Shown in pieces: positions 25,018-37,491 of a stretch of DNA of 64,000 bases (the first letter of the stretch is position 1; each line of letters begins with the position of its first letter). Source of the stretch: Streptomyces koelreuteriae (GTDB lineage Bacteria > Actinomycetota > Actinomycetes > Streptomycetales > Streptomycetaceae); the NCBI RefSeq assembly GCF_018604545.1, contig NZ_CP075896.1, forward strand, positions 1,240,001-1,304,000, written 5' to 3'. The notes under the pieces are model-generated. The model ran no database searches and was not told the origin of the DNA. It saw only the letters and a program-made list of their open reading frames with translations. A program made the position numbers and the translations under genes.

Positions 25018-26499
25018 TTATACCGGAAGGAAGTTGATCGGGTGGCTGTCCGTCGCCCAGAGGTACTGGACGGCGTAGGCCCGCCACGGGCGCCAGGCCG
25101 CAGCCCGTGCGGTGAGCGCGGCGGGCGTGGAGGGCAGGCCGAGTTCGCGGGCGGCGCGGCGGATGCCGAGGTCGGTGGGGAGGAAGGCGTCCGGGTCGCC
25201 GAGGGCGCGCATGGCGATGACGTCGGCCGTCCAGGGGCCCAAGCCGGGCAGGGCGAGGAGCTGGGCGCGGCTGCGCGGCCAGTCGCTCTCCACTCCCAGG
25301 TGGAGTTCGCCGTCGGCGAGCTGGCGGACCAGGGTGGTGAAGGTGGTGCGGCGGCTGCGCGGCATCGCCAGTGACTCGGGGTCCAGGGCCGCGAGGGCCT
25401 CGGGGGCCGGGAAGAGGTGGGTGAGGCCGCCCTCGGGGTCGTCGACCGGTTCGCCGTGCGCGGTGACCAGGCGGGCCGCGTGGGTGCGGGCGGCGGCGGT
25501 GGAGACCTGCTGGCCGAGCACGGCCCGGACGGCGAACTCGGCCTCGTCCACCGTGCGCGGGACACGCCGGCCGGGTGCCTTGTCGACCAGCGGCGCGAGG
25601 ACCGGGTCGGTGCGCAGCTGGTCGTCGATCGCGACCGGGTCGGCGTCCAGGTCGAGCAGGCGGCGGCAGCGGCTGATGGCGACGGTCAGATCGCGCAGGT
25701 CACTGAGGGTGAGGCGGCAGGCGATGTGGTCGGGGGTGGGGGTGAGGGCGACGATGCCGTGGCCGTACGGGAGGCGCAGGGTGCGGCGGTAGGAGCCGTC
25801 GCGCCACTCCTCCACCCCGGGTACGGCCGTCGCGGCGAGGTGGCCGAAGAGGTTGTCGGGGTTGAGCGGGGTCCGGAACGGCAACCGCAGGGCGAGCGCG
25901 CCGGGCGTGCTCGCGCCCTGCCGCTTCGGGGCGCGGGTGCGCAGCTCGGACGGGGACAGGGCGAAGACCTCGCGGACGGTGTCGTTGAAGGTGCGGATCG
26001 AGGCGAAGCCGGCGGCGAAGGCGAGCTGTGCCATCGGCAGGCTCGTCGTCTCGATGAGCAGCCGGGCCGTCTGGGCACGCTGGGCCCGGGCGAGCGCGAG
26101 AGGTCCCGCGCCCAGTTCGGCGAGCAGCTGGCGCTCGACCTGCCGGGTGCTGTAGCCGAGCCGGCCGGCGAGGCCCGGCACGCCCTCGCGGTCCACGACG
26201 CCGTCGGCGATCAGCCGCATGGCGCGGGCCACCAGGTCGGCGCGCTGGTTCCACTCCGGGGAGCCGGGGCTGGTGTCGGGCCGGCAGCGCTTGCAGGCCC
26301 GGAACCCGGCCTGCTGACAGGCCGCCGCGCTCGGATGGAAGACCATGTTCTCCGGCTTGGGCGGCACGACCGGGCAGCTCGGACGGCAGTAGATGCCGGT
26401 CGTCAGGACGGCCGTGAAGAACCAGCCGTCGAAGCGCGCGTCCTTGGACCGGACGGCGCGCAGGCAGCGCTCGGTGTCGGTGTGCATCCCCATCTGCAT
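25018..26499 (-). CDS. alkA: AdaA-AlkA fusion: methyl-phosphotriester sensor and 3-methyladenine DNA glycosylase
   Basis: A bifunctional alkylation-response protein of 493 residues. The N-terminal Ada zinc domain has Cys38, Cys42, Cys69 and Cys72 (YCRPSCP, ACKRC) in exactly the E. coli Ada numbering, which supports ATG at 26499. Next comes an AraC-type helix-turn-helix domain (about 85-190: LAGRLGYSTRQVERQLLAELG, LAFAAGFASIRTFNDTVREVF), then an AlkA-type glycosylase (about 205-493) with helix-hairpin-helix LPGLGPWTADVIAMRALG and catalytic Asp443 in LPTDLGIRR. It likely activates its own operon with ogt after methylation damage. A start 17 codons upstream is possible but would spoil the numbering. 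Confidence 0.93.
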   Translation of the reverse strand: MQMGMHTDTERCLRAVRSKDARFDGWFFTAVLTTGIYCRPSCPVVPPKPENMVFHPSAAACQQAGFRACKRCRPDTSPGSPEWNQRADLVARAMRLIADGVVDREGVPGLAGRLGYSTRQVERQLLAELGAGPLALARAQRAQTARLLIETTSLPMAQLAFAAGFASIRTFNDTVREVFALSPSELRTRAPKRQGASTPGALALRLPFRTPLNPDNLFGHLAATAVPGVEEWRDGSYRRTLRLPYGHGIVALTPTPDHIACRLTLSDLRDLTVAISRCRRLLDLDADPVAIDDQLRTDPVLAPLVDKAPGRRVPRTVDEAEFAVRAVLGQQVSTAAARTHAARLVTAHGEPVDDPEGGLTHLFPAPEALAALDPESLAMPRSRRTTFTTLVRQLADGELHLGVESDWPRSRAQLLALPGLGPWTADVIAMRALGDPDAFLPTDLGIRRAARELGLPSTPAALTARAAAWRPWRAYAVQYLWATDSHPINFLPV

Positions 26500-26573
26500 A
26501 CGTCCAGCATCGGTCACCACGAGCGGGCGGGTCTGGCGAGAATCCGACATCGACCTGCCTGGACCGGGACAGA

Positions 26574-26587
26574 TGAAGATTCATTCA
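26574..26587. promoter_or_regulatory. SmtB/CzrA-type operator in front of the ArsR gene
   Basis: TGAA-GATTCA-TTCA matches the TGAA-N6-TTCA core of operators bound by zinc-type ArsR/SmtB repressors. The shorter palindrome ATGAA-GA-TTCAT (26573-26584) overlaps it. It is 32 bases before the ArsR start and lies in the divergent gap with the Ada-AlkA gene. Confidence 0.55.
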
Positions 26588-26618
26588 TGTGTTCGTGTGT
26601 GCCCGGTACGATGACGTC

Positions 26619-26981
26619 ATGGGTCATGGAGCCGTCACCACCGCGCAGGACGCCGGCGAGCGGGTACGCCTGGACGCGGACAACGTCGCGAAGGTGGCCA
26701 CCACGCTCCAGGCCCTGTCCACGCCCTCCCGGCTGCTGATCCTCGCGCGGCTGCGGGAAGGCCCGCTGCCCGCCACCGAGTTGGCGGCGGAGGTCGGCAT
26801 GGAGCAGTCGGCCTGCTCGCACCAGCTGCGGCTGCTGCGCAATCTGGGCCTGGTGGTGGGCGAGCGACAGGGCCGTTCGGTGGTGTACGCGCTGCACGAT
26901 CACCATGTCGCCGAGCTGCTCGACCAGGCCGTGTACCACGTGGAGCATCTGCGGCTGGGGATCAGCGACACCGCCGACTGA
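26619..26981 (+). CDS. ArsR/SmtB-family metal-responsive repressor (zinc/cobalt type)
   Basis: A 120-residue winged-helix repressor. The recognition region is AAEVGMEQSACSHQLRLLRNLGLVV, followed by the beta wing. The last helix contains D94-x-H96-x10-H107-x2-H110, reproducing the alpha-5 zinc site of CzrA/SmtB (D-x-H, then H-x2-H). The CzrA alpha-5 site binds Zn(II) or Co(II). A TGAA-N6-TTCA operator precedes it. No metal exporter gene lies next to it, so it either regulates only itself here or controls a distant gene. It converges on the beta-galactosidase gene. Confidence 0.9.
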   Translation: MGHGAVTTAQDAGERVRLDADNVAKVATTLQALSTPSRLLILARLREGPLPATELAAEVGMEQSACSHQLRLLRNLGLVVGERQGRSVVYALHDHHVAELLDQAVYHVEHLRLGISDTAD

Positions 26982-27008
26982 GGCGGCGCCGCTGTCCCTC
27001 CGTTCGTG

Positions 27009-30968
<3,960 letters not shown>

Positions 30969-31110
30969 TCAACTGCACATCCTTGATGGGTGTTTCTGTT
31001 GGGATGCGTGTCAACTGACGGTGACGGAGCAACTGCTGAGCAGGGCACACCCTAGGACTCGCACACAATCGAATCAATGACCCCGTCGGACTTTGTGCGG
31101 TCCTGATGGT

Positions 31111-31941
31111 TCAGCTCGTGAGGAAGGCGAGCAACGCGCTGGTGAGCAGGGCGGGCGCGTCCAGCGGGACGAGGTGACCGGCCTCCGGGACGGGCACCAG
31201 CCGGGCGCCGGGGATCAGGCCGGCCAGTTCCTGTCCCTTGGCGAAGGGGATCCAGGTGTCCTCGGTGCCCCAGCACACCGTGACGGGCAGATCGATCGTG
31301 GGGTACAGCGGCTGGATCTCGTCGGTGTAGCGCTGGTCGGCCTGCGCGATCTGGCGGTAGAAGGCACCCTGGCCCCGCTCCCCCGTCCACGGCCCGACCA
31401 GCGCGTCGAGTGCTTCGGGACGCAGACCGGGACGGCTCGCGGACGTCACGTACTCCCGCACCAGGGCCTCGTGCAGCGGCGCGGGCAACTGCTCGAAGAC
31501 GTGGCTGTGCTCCGCGACCAGCCGGAAGAAGGGGGAACCCCAGGGTTCCAGTGCCACCGGGTCGACCAGCGCGAGCCGCCGGTAGCGGGCGCCGTGCAGC
31601 AGATGGGCGCGCAGGGCCACGCAGCCGCCGAAGTCGTGCGCGACGACGGACGGCTCCCGAAGGCCCCAGTGCTCCAGCAGCCCGGTGAAGATCTCGCCCT
31701 GGGCGCCCAGCGAGACGTCCTGGTCCGGGTACATGCCGGAGGCGCCGTAGCCCGCCATGTCCCACACGTGCACGAGGTGGCCGGCGGCCGCGAGAGCCGG
31801 AGCGATCTCGTGCCATACGTACGACGAGAAGGGCGTCCCGTGCAGCAGCACGACCGGCTCACCGGCCGGATCCCCGAGCCGGTCCCAGCGGACGGTGCCC
31901 GACGCCGTCTCCAGACTCTCCCGCAACGACCAGTCACCCAT
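31111..31941 (-). CDS. Alpha/beta hydrolase with aspartate nucleophile (haloalkane dehalogenase/epoxide hydrolase-like)
   Basis: A 276-residue cytoplasmic alpha/beta hydrolase. The oxyanion region is LLHGTPFSSYVW, and the nucleophile elbow reads VVAHDFGGCVAL, so the nucleophile is Asp103, not Ser. The remaining triad members are probably Asp228 (WGTEDTWIP) and His256 (EAGHLVPLD). An Asp nucleophile is characteristic of haloalkane dehalogenases, fluoroacetate dehalogenases and epoxide hydrolases. The helical cap is about residues 128-205. Substrate unknown. It is divergent from the phosphatase gene, with a 161-base promoter region between. Confidence 0.85.
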   Translation of the reverse strand: MGDWSLRESLETASGTVRWDRLGDPAGEPVVLLHGTPFSSYVWHEIAPALAAAGHLVHVWDMAGYGASGMYPDQDVSLGAQGEIFTGLLEHWGLREPSVVAHDFGGCVALRAHLLHGARYRRLALVDPVALEPWGSPFFRLVAEHSHVFEQLPAPLHEALVREYVTSASRPGLRPEALDALVGPWTGERGQGAFYRQIAQADQRYTDEIQPLYPTIDLPVTVCWGTEDTWIPFAKGQELAGLIPGARLVPVPEAGHLVPLDAPALLTSALLAFLTS

Positions 31942-32003
31942 GACGGCGCTCCCTCTCCGCGGACCGAACTCTGTACCGACCCTCGATTTTTTGTCATTTC
32001 GGC

Positions 32004-32016
32004 GCGACAGTGTCGC
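32004..32016. promoter_or_regulatory. Inverted repeat in the divergent hydrolase/phosphatase promoter region
   Basis: GCGACA-G-TGTCGC is a perfect 6+1+6 inverted repeat about 62 bases upstream of the hydrolase start and 87 bases upstream of the phosphatase start. It could be an operator for either; no regulator is adjacent. Confidence 0.35.
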
Positions 32017-32102
32017 TTCACCGACCGTACTGTGACCTCATCGGACTGCCTGTGCAACGGATCTTGGCCGGACCTTTTGCCGCGCCGAAAGGAGCGGCTC
32101 GA

Positions 32103-34148
32103 ATGAACGGGTATGCGACCTCGGATCGCGACTCCGTCACGGCCGCGCCCGGCGGGCTGCTGGACCTGCTGAAGGTCGCGGCCGTGGTCCTGGACGCGGG
32201 CGGGCACATCGCCCTGTGGAGCCCCGAGATCGAGCAGCTGCTCGGCTACACCCCGGCGGAGGCCCTGCACCAGCGCGCCGACACACTCCTGGTCGCCCCC
32301 GAGAACCGGGCCCGGGGCAGGGAACTGTTCGCCCAGGTCAGCTCGGGGGCCCGCTGGGCCGGTGTCTTCCCGCTGCGGCACAAGGACGGCACGGACCGGG
32401 CCGTGGAGTTCCGTACGATGCGACTCCTCGACCCCGAGGGGCAGCCCCATCTGCTGGGTCTCGCCACCGACGCGACGACCGTACGGATCGTGGAGCGGGA
32501 CCTCGCGCTCTCGCACAGCCTCGTCAACCAGACCCCGCTCGGCATCGCCGTCTTCGACAACGACCTGCGCTGGGTCGGGGTCAATCCCGCGCTGGAGCGG
32601 ATGAACGGCGTGCCCGAGGAGGCCGTGCTGGGGCGCCGGGTCGGCGAGGTGCTGCCGGACCTGGACGTGGAGGCCATCGAGGGCCGGATGCGGCATGTCC
32701 TGGAGACCGGCAGACCCCTGCTCGACCAGCAGACCATCGGCCGTACGGCGGCGGACGTCCAGGATCGCGCCTACTCGGAGTCGTACCACCGCATCGAGGA
32801 CAGCGAGGGGCGGGTGCTGGGCCTCGCGATGGCCGTCCTGGACGTCACCGAGCGCCAGCAGGCCGCGGCCGAGGTCGCCCAGGCCCGCCGGCATCTGTCG
32901 GTGATCGCCGACGCCGGGGTGCGGATCGGCACCACGCTGGACCTCCAGCAGACCGCCCGGGAACTGGCCGACGTGGTGGTGTCGCAGCTCGCCGACCTGG
33001 CCGCCGTGGACGTGCTGGAGTCCGTCGTGGCCCACGGCACCATCGCGCCGGTGTCGGGCGGCGCCCCGGCCGAGTTCCGGGCGCTGGCCGTCGCCGCCGG
33101 GTACCCCACCGACGCCATCCACGCCGCCGACCCGGTCGGTGAACTCGCCACCTACGGTTCGTCACGGATCATCACGCAGTGCGTCCGCAGCGCCCGCCCC
33201 GTCCTGGTCGAGCGCGTGGACACGAAGATGATGCGGCGGATCGCCCGGGACGCGCGGGCCGCCAAGACCCTGCACGACGCCGGAGCGCACTCCTATCTGG
33301 CGGTGCCGCTGATGGCCCGGGGCAAGGTGCTCGGCACGCTCACCCTCTACCGCACGGTCGACGAGCGCCCCTTCGACGACCGGGACCGGGTGCTCGCCTC
33401 GGAACTCGCAGCGCGCGCCGCCATCTGCATCGACAACGCGCGCCTCTACGGACGCGAGCGCGGCACCGCCCTGACCCTCCAGCGCAGCCTGCTTCCCGCC
33501 GCGCCCGCCGAGCAGGAGGGGCTCGACATCGCCGCCCGCTACCGTCCGGCCCTCAGCGAGGTCGGCGGCGACTGGTACGACGTACTGCCGCTGGGCCCGG
33601 GGCGCACCGCGCTCGTGGTGGGGGACGTCATGGGCAAGGGCGTCCAGGCCGCGGCGATCATGGGGCAGCTCAGCACGGCGACGCGGGCGCTGGCCCGGCT
33701 GGATCTGCCGCCCGCGGAGCTGCTGCGGCACCTGGACGACATCGCCGGTTCGCTCGGCGACGCGATCGCCACGTGCGTGTACGCGGTGTGCGACCTGCGG
33801 CGCGGCACCTGTTCCCTGTCCAGCGCCGGTCATCTGCCGCCCGTGCTCGCCGGAGCGGACGGCAGCGCGAAGCTCGTCGACGTGCCCGGCGGTGTACCGC
33901 TCGGGGTCGGGGGCGTGGAGTTCGGCACCGTGGAGGTGGAGCTTCCGCCGGGCTCGCTGCTCGCCCTGTACACGGACGGGCTGGTCGAGAACCGCGGGGA
34001 GCCGATCGACACCGGGCTCAGCACGCTGACCCACCTGCTGCGCAACGCGGGGCCCAATCTGCAGCGGACCAGCGACAGCCTTCTCAGCGCGCTGAGCCCG
34101 GAGCCCGACGACGATGTGGCGCTGCTGCTGGTGCGCACGCGCCTCTGA
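32103..34148 (+). CDS. PAS-PAS-GAF-SpoIIE protein phosphatase
   Basis: A 681-residue PP2C (PPM) phosphatase of the RsbU/SpoIIE class, expected to act on a phosphorylated anti-sigma antagonist. Two PAS domains (about 15-125 and 128-258; NQTPLGIAVFDNDLRWVGVNPALERMNGV), a GAF domain (about 275-425; HSYLAVPLMARGKVLGTLTLYR) and the phosphatase (about 445-675) with GGDWYDVLPLG, LVVGDVMGKG, AGHLPPVL and LYTDGLVENRG. ATG at 32103 has AAAGGAG. It is paralogous to the partial phosphatase at the left edge. No antagonist or anti-sigma gene lies beside it. Confidence 0.9.
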   Translation: MNGYATSDRDSVTAAPGGLLDLLKVAAVVLDAGGHIALWSPEIEQLLGYTPAEALHQRADTLLVAPENRARGRELFAQVSSGARWAGVFPLRHKDGTDRAVEFRTMRLLDPEGQPHLLGLATDATTVRIVERDLALSHSLVNQTPLGIAVFDNDLRWVGVNPALERMNGVPEEAVLGRRVGEVLPDLDVEAIEGRMRHVLETGRPLLDQQTIGRTAADVQDRAYSESYHRIEDSEGRVLGLAMAVLDVTERQQAAAEVAQARRHLSVIADAGVRIGTTLDLQQTARELADVVVSQLADLAAVDVLESVVAHGTIAPVSGGAPAEFRALAVAAGYPTDAIHAADPVGELATYGSSRIITQCVRSARPVLVERVDTKMMRRIARDARAAKTLHDAGAHSYLAVPLMARGKVLGTLTLYRTVDERPFDDRDRVLASELAARAAICIDNARLYGRERGTALTLQRSLLPAAPAEQEGLDIAARYRPALSEVGGDWYDVLPLGPGRTALVVGDVMGKGVQAAAIMGQLSTATRALARLDLPPAELLRHLDDIAGSLGDAIATCVYAVCDLRRGTCSLSSAGHLPPVLAGADGSAKLVDVPGGVPLGVGGVEFGTVEVELPPGSLLALYTDGLVENRGEPIDTGLSTLTHLLRNAGPNLQRTSDSLLSALSPEPDDDVALLLVRTRL

Positions 34149-34190
34149 GCGCTCGGGCTTTAATTCCCTGGCCTGAGCGGCGGCAACTGT

Positions 34191-34385
34191 TAGCATGTTT
34201 GTGTGAGTTACGTCTTCTACATCTGATCCGGGCCACCGGCTCCGCCCCCGCCCGGGGCGCTGAGAGCCGCGACGTCGCCCACGGCCCGCCCTGTTCTGGG
34301 CCCGGCCGTCCGTCGGATCCGATGGCCCGCTCGCATCCCCGCTTCTGCCGGGGGTGAAGTGTGCCTCCTCACGGAGGAAGAGACA
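34191..34385 (+). promoter_or_regulatory. Leader and attenuator-like region of the ABC-F gene
   Basis: A -10-like TAGCAT (34191-34196) would start transcription at the leader-peptide GTG. Downstream are several hairpins: CGCCCC/GGGGCG (34243-34259), ACGGCC...GGCCGT with an inner GCCC/GGGC (34281-34309), and finally CCTCC-TCAC-GGAGG (34364-34377), which pairs directly with the ribosome site of the ABC-F gene. This resembles translation-coupled attenuation, as known for several antibiotic-resistance ABC-F genes. Confidence 0.6.
34203..34226 (+). CDS. Seven-codon leader peptide MSYVFYI
   Basis: GTG start, then Ser-Tyr-Val-Phe-Tyr-Ile and TGA. The GTG coincides with the predicted transcription start, so it would be translated as a leaderless ORF. 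Its position at the head of a structured leader in front of an ARE-type ABC-F gene suggests a regulatory peptide on which antibiotic-stalled ribosomes alter downstream folding. Too short to support by codon statistics. Confidence 0.5.
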   Translation: MSYVFYI

Positions 34386-36038
34386 GTGACCACCCTTGTT
34401 CTGCCCGCCCGCGACCGGGCCCAGCTGACCTGCGCCGCGATCCGCGTCGACCGCGGAGGCCGCACCGTGCTGCACGACGTCGACATGAAGGTCTCCCCCA
34501 GGTCGCGCTGGGGCGTCGTCGGCGAGAACGGCCGCGGCAAGTCGACCCTGCTGCACGTCCTGGCCGGGCTCCTCGCCCCGGACGAGGGGAGCGTGCACCG
34601 TGTGGGCACCCTCGCCCTGGCCGAGCAGGAGATGCCCGCCGAGGACGAGCGCACGGTCGGCGACTTCATCGACACGTACCTGGCCGACGCCCGTGCGGCC
34701 CTGCGCGATCTGGACGCCGCGGCGGACGCGCTCGCGGCGGAGGAGCCCGGAGCCGGGAAGGCCTACGCGGACGCCCTTGAGGTGGCGCAGGCGCTGGACG
34801 CCTGGGACGCCGACCGCCGGGTGGACGTCGCCCTGGACGGACTCGGGGCGGTGAGCGACCGGGCCCGTCCGCTGGCCACACTGTCGGTCGGCCAGCGCTA
34901 CCGGATCCGGCTGGCCTGTCTGCTGGGCGCCGAGTACGACTTCCTGCTGCTGGACGAGCCCACCAACCACCTGGACCTGGCGGGGCTGGAGTACCTCACC
35001 GCCAGGCTGCGGGCGCATGCCGGCGGCGTCGTGGTGGTCAGTCACGACCGGGCGCTCCTCGCGGACGTGGCCACCACGATCCTCGATCTCGACCCCACCC
35101 GGGACGGCCGGCCGGGGGTGTACGGCGGCGGCTACGCGGGCTATCGCGAGGGGCGGGAGGCCGAACTGGTCCGCTGGGAGGAGGAGTACGAGCAGCAGCA
35201 GACCGAGCACGCGCGTCTGAAGCAGTCCCTGTCCGAGGCGCAGAACCGGCTGAGCACCGGCTGGCGTCCGGACAAGGGCACGGGCAAACATCAGCGGGCC
35301 ACCCGGGCCGGTGCGCTGGTGCGGTCCGTCCACCGGCGGCAGGACGATCTGGACCGGCACAAGGTGACGGCGCCGGTGCCGCCCCGGCGTTTCTCGCTGC
35401 CCGAGCTGCCCGACCGGCCGGGTGCTGTCCTGCTGCGTGTGGAGGAGGTGACGGTCGGGGGGCGCCTGCACGACTCGACGAGCCTGTCGGTGACGTCCGG
35501 CGACCGGCTGGCCGTGACCGGCCCGAACGGGGCGGGCAAGTCCACGCTGCTGTCCGTCCTGGCCGGGCGGCTGACCCCCGGCTCGGGGCGGGTGCACCGG
35601 GCGCGCAGGGTGCGGCTGCGGCTGCTCGGGCAGGAGTCGCCGCGGGCGTCGCGCCGACGGGCTCGTGACCTCTACGAGGCGCACACCGCCGAGCTCGTCA
35701 CGGCGGGCGTGCTGAAGGAGGGCGAGGTGGTGGAGCTCGGCTCGCTGGGCCTGCTCACCTCACGCGACACCGACAAGCCCGTGGCCGAGCTGTCGATGGG
35801 TCAGCAACGACGCCTCGACCTGGCCCTGGCCCTCGCCGCCCGCCCACACGTCCTGCTCCTGGACGAACCCACCAACCATCTGTCCATCGCCCTGGTCGAC
35901 GAACTCACCGAGGCCCTGCACACCACGCGGGCAGCCATCGTCCTGGCCACCCACGACCGCCAACTCCAACGCGACATCGCCGCGTGGCCCCGCGTCGCAC
36001 TGTCGCAGCGACGGTGGACGGAACCGACCCGGGGGTGA
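34386..36038 (+). CDS. ARE-type ABC-F ribosomal-protection ATPase
   Basis: A soluble tandem ATPase of 550 residues without membrane domains, of the antibiotic-resistance ABC-F class (TlrC/OleB/LmrC-like) that displaces drugs such as macrolides, lincosamides or streptogramins from ribosomes. ATPase 1 has Walker [10 protein letters not shown], signature LSVGQRYR and Walker [13 protein letters not shown]. The linker (about 255-330) is charged and helical. ATPase 2 has [17 protein letters not shown] and [14 protein letters not shown] at 34386 follows GGAGG by 8 bases, and that ribosome site is in a hairpin. No antibiotic biosynthesis gene is adjacent, so this is probably intrinsic resistance. Confidence 0.92.
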   Translation: MTTLVLPARDRAQLTCAAIRVDRGGRTVLHDVDMKVSPRSRWGVVGENGRGKSTLLHVLAGLLAPDEGSVHRVGTLALAEQEMPAEDERTVGDFIDTYLADARAALRDLDAAADALAAEEPGAGKAYADALEVAQALDAWDADRRVDVALDGLGAVSDRARPLATLSVGQRYRIRLACLLGAEYDFLLLDEPTNHLDLAGLEYLTARLRAHAGGVVVVSHDRALLADVATTILDLDPTRDGRPGVYGGGYAGYREGREAELVRWEEEYEQQQTEHARLKQSLSEAQNRLSTGWRPDKGTGKHQRATRAGALVRSVHRRQDDLDRHKVTAPVPPRRFSLPELPDRPGAVLLRVEEVTVGGRLHDSTSLSVTSGDRLAVTGPNGAGKSTLLSVLAGRLTPGSGRVHRARRVRLRLLGQESPRASRRRARDLYEAHTAELVTAGVLKEGEVVELGSLGLLTSRDTDKPVAELSMGQQRRLDLALALAARPHVLLLDEPTNHLSIALVDELTEALHTTRAAIVLATHDRQLQRDIAAWPRVALSQRRWTEPTRG

Positions 36039-36495
36039 CCACGACGATCCGGTGATGCCGGGCGGCCTTGGGGGCAGGGCGTGTGCTCCCGGGGTGGGTC
36101 GGTCTGCCCGGCGCGGGCGTGAGGCATGGGAACGCCCAGGGTGCCCGCGCAGGGAATCCGCGGTGTCTCATGATCGCCCGCCCCCTGGCCTATCCGCCTA
36201 CCCGGGACGAGCGCCAAGGGGCGGCACGCCCAACCGGACCCGTCTGCCCGGGCAGACGCGGCTCAGCCGGAACGTCCATCGGGTCGGCTTGCCCGGGCAG
36301 ACACGGCTCGGCCGGTACGCCCGACCGCTGCCCCCTGCCCGGGCTGACGCGGCGCAGCCGGAACGCCCGGCCGGATCCGTCTCAGGCAGGTCCGCCCTGA
36401 CGCGTCCGCAGGCGAAGACCGGTCGGAGTCTCAGGTCGCCGGGCAGGCCCGCACTCCGGGCCGGCTCGGTGGTCCGCCCGGAGCGCCGCGGGGGC
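36039..36495. other. 457-base gap without a gene
   Basis: I see no credible coding region between the ABC-F stop and the DUF7144 stop. Frames open here are GC-rich chance frames. The only structure is the degenerate tandem repeat at 36241-36370. Confidence 0.6.
36241..36370. repeat. Three degenerate tandem repeats of about 45 bp containing a palindrome
   Basis: The core TGCCCGGGCAGACGCGGC recurs with changes at 36245, 36290 and 36336, each followed by a version of AGCCGGAACG. Spacings are 45 and 46 bases, so the array is not a coding repeat. In copy one, CGTCTGCCCGGGCAGACG (36241-36258) is a perfect 18-base palindrome; copies two and three keep most of it. A fourth, weaker copy may follow near 36385. 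Confidence 0.6.
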
Positions 36496-36945
36496 TCAGC
36501 GATGGCTCGGGGTCTCTTCGAAGGGCTCCCAGGCGTCGTCCTTCTTCACCGTGCACAGGGCCCAGATGATGAACCCGGAGATGGCGATCATCACGACCGA
36601 CCAGACCGGATAGGACGGCAGGGAGAGGAAGTTGGCGATGATGATGAGTCCGGCGATGCCCACGCCGGCGACGCGTGCCCAGGTCGACGCCTGGAACAGC
36701 CCCATGCTGACGAGTACGGCGACCGCGCCCAGGACCAGGTGGATCCAGCCCCAGCTCGTGAGGTCGAACGCGAAGACGTAGTTGGGGGTCGAGAGGAACA
36801 CCTCGTCCTCGGCGATCGCCGCGATGCCACGCATGATGCCCAGGATCCCACCGATCATGAGCATGACGGCGGCGAAGACCATCAGACCGACGGCCCATTC
36901 GCGTTTCGCCGTCGAGTGCGCGTGCGTAGGGTGTGTGGCGGTCAT
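36496..36945 (-). CDS. DUF7144-family four-helix membrane protein
   Basis: A 149-residue integral membrane protein with four predicted helices (about 19-42, 66-88, 90-108, 113-131). The pattern AVGLMVFAAVMLMIGGILGIMRGIAAI...TSWGWIHLVLGAVAVLVSMGLF is typical of the DUF7144 family, common in Streptomyces; function unknown. It lies 25 bases downstream of the SHOCT gene on the same strand, so the two probably form an operon. The C-terminus is hydrophilic (KKDDAWEPFEETPSHR) and likely cytoplasmic. Confidence 0.85.
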   Translation of the reverse strand: MTATHPTHAHSTAKREWAVGLMVFAAVMLMIGGILGIMRGIAAIAEDEVFLSTPNYVFAFDLTSWGWIHLVLGAVAVLVSMGLFQASTWARVAGVGIAGLIIIANFLSLPSYPVWSVVMIAISGFIIWALCTVKKDDAWEPFEETPSHR

Positions 36946-36970
36946 CCTGCTGCCTCGTTTCTGTCGGGGG

Positions 36971-37411
36971 CTAGGGTTCCGACGGACCGGAGCCGCTCAG
37001 GACCAGCTCCTTCGCCCTGCGGAACTCGTCGTCCGTGATGTCACCGCGGGCGCGGATCTCGGACAGCCTGGCAAGTTCGTCGACGCTGCTCCCCCGTCCC
37101 TCGCCGCCCTTGGCGGTCTCCCGTATGTAGCTGTCGAAGGCCTCCTGCTGCGCCCGAGCCTGGGACCTTTCCCGGCGGCCCATGTTCTTGCCCCGCGCGA
37201 CGACGTAGACGAACACGCCGAGGAAGGGCAGGACGATGCAGAACACCAGCCAGCCGGTCTTGGCCCAGCCGCTCAGTTCGTCGTCACGGAAGATGTCCAG
37301 AACGACGCGGAAGAGCAGCACGAACCACATGATCCACAGGAAGAACCACAGCATCGTCCAGAAGGCGCTCAACAGCGGAAAGTCGTACGCCAGGTAGGTC
37401 TGCGCACTCAT
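36971..37411 (-). CDS. SHOCT-domain membrane protein with PLDc_N-like N-terminus
   Basis: A 146-residue protein with two N-terminal membrane helices (about 13-38 and 50-72; WTMLWFFLWIMWFVLLFRVV, GWLVFCIVLPFLGVFVYVVARG), the second of phospholipase-D-nuclease-N-terminal type, then a basic linker. A C-terminal SHOCT motif follows (about 107-138: SSVDELARLSEIRARGDITDDEFRRAKELVL). SHOCT segments occur in many envelope proteins as a short oligomerisation element. ATG at 37411 has GGAGGAGTGAGC. Probably the first gene of an operon with the DUF7144 gene, and divergent from the potassium channel gene. Confidence 0.88.
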   Translation of the reverse strand: MSAQTYLAYDFPLLSAFWTMLWFFLWIMWFVLLFRVVLDIFRDDELSGWAKTGWLVFCIVLPFLGVFVYVVARGKNMGRRERSQARAQQEAFDSYIRETAKGGEGRGSSVDELARLSEIRARGDITDDEFRRAKELVLSGSGPSEP

Positions 37412-37491
37412 GCTCACTCCTCCGTCCCGGGCACACGCCGCCCGGCAAGCCGTTCCGTGCCGCACTCAGCGTGCCCATGTCCGGCACGGGG

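Noticed and set aside
34203..34385. 5' fragment of a degraded gene in the ABC-F leader (open frame continuing past the short peptide)
   Set aside because: The frame has no start with a ribosome site and no domain; hairpins explain the region better.
36241..36370. CRISPR array
   Set aside because: Only about three degenerate copies, no spacers of constant length between conserved repeats and no cas genes.
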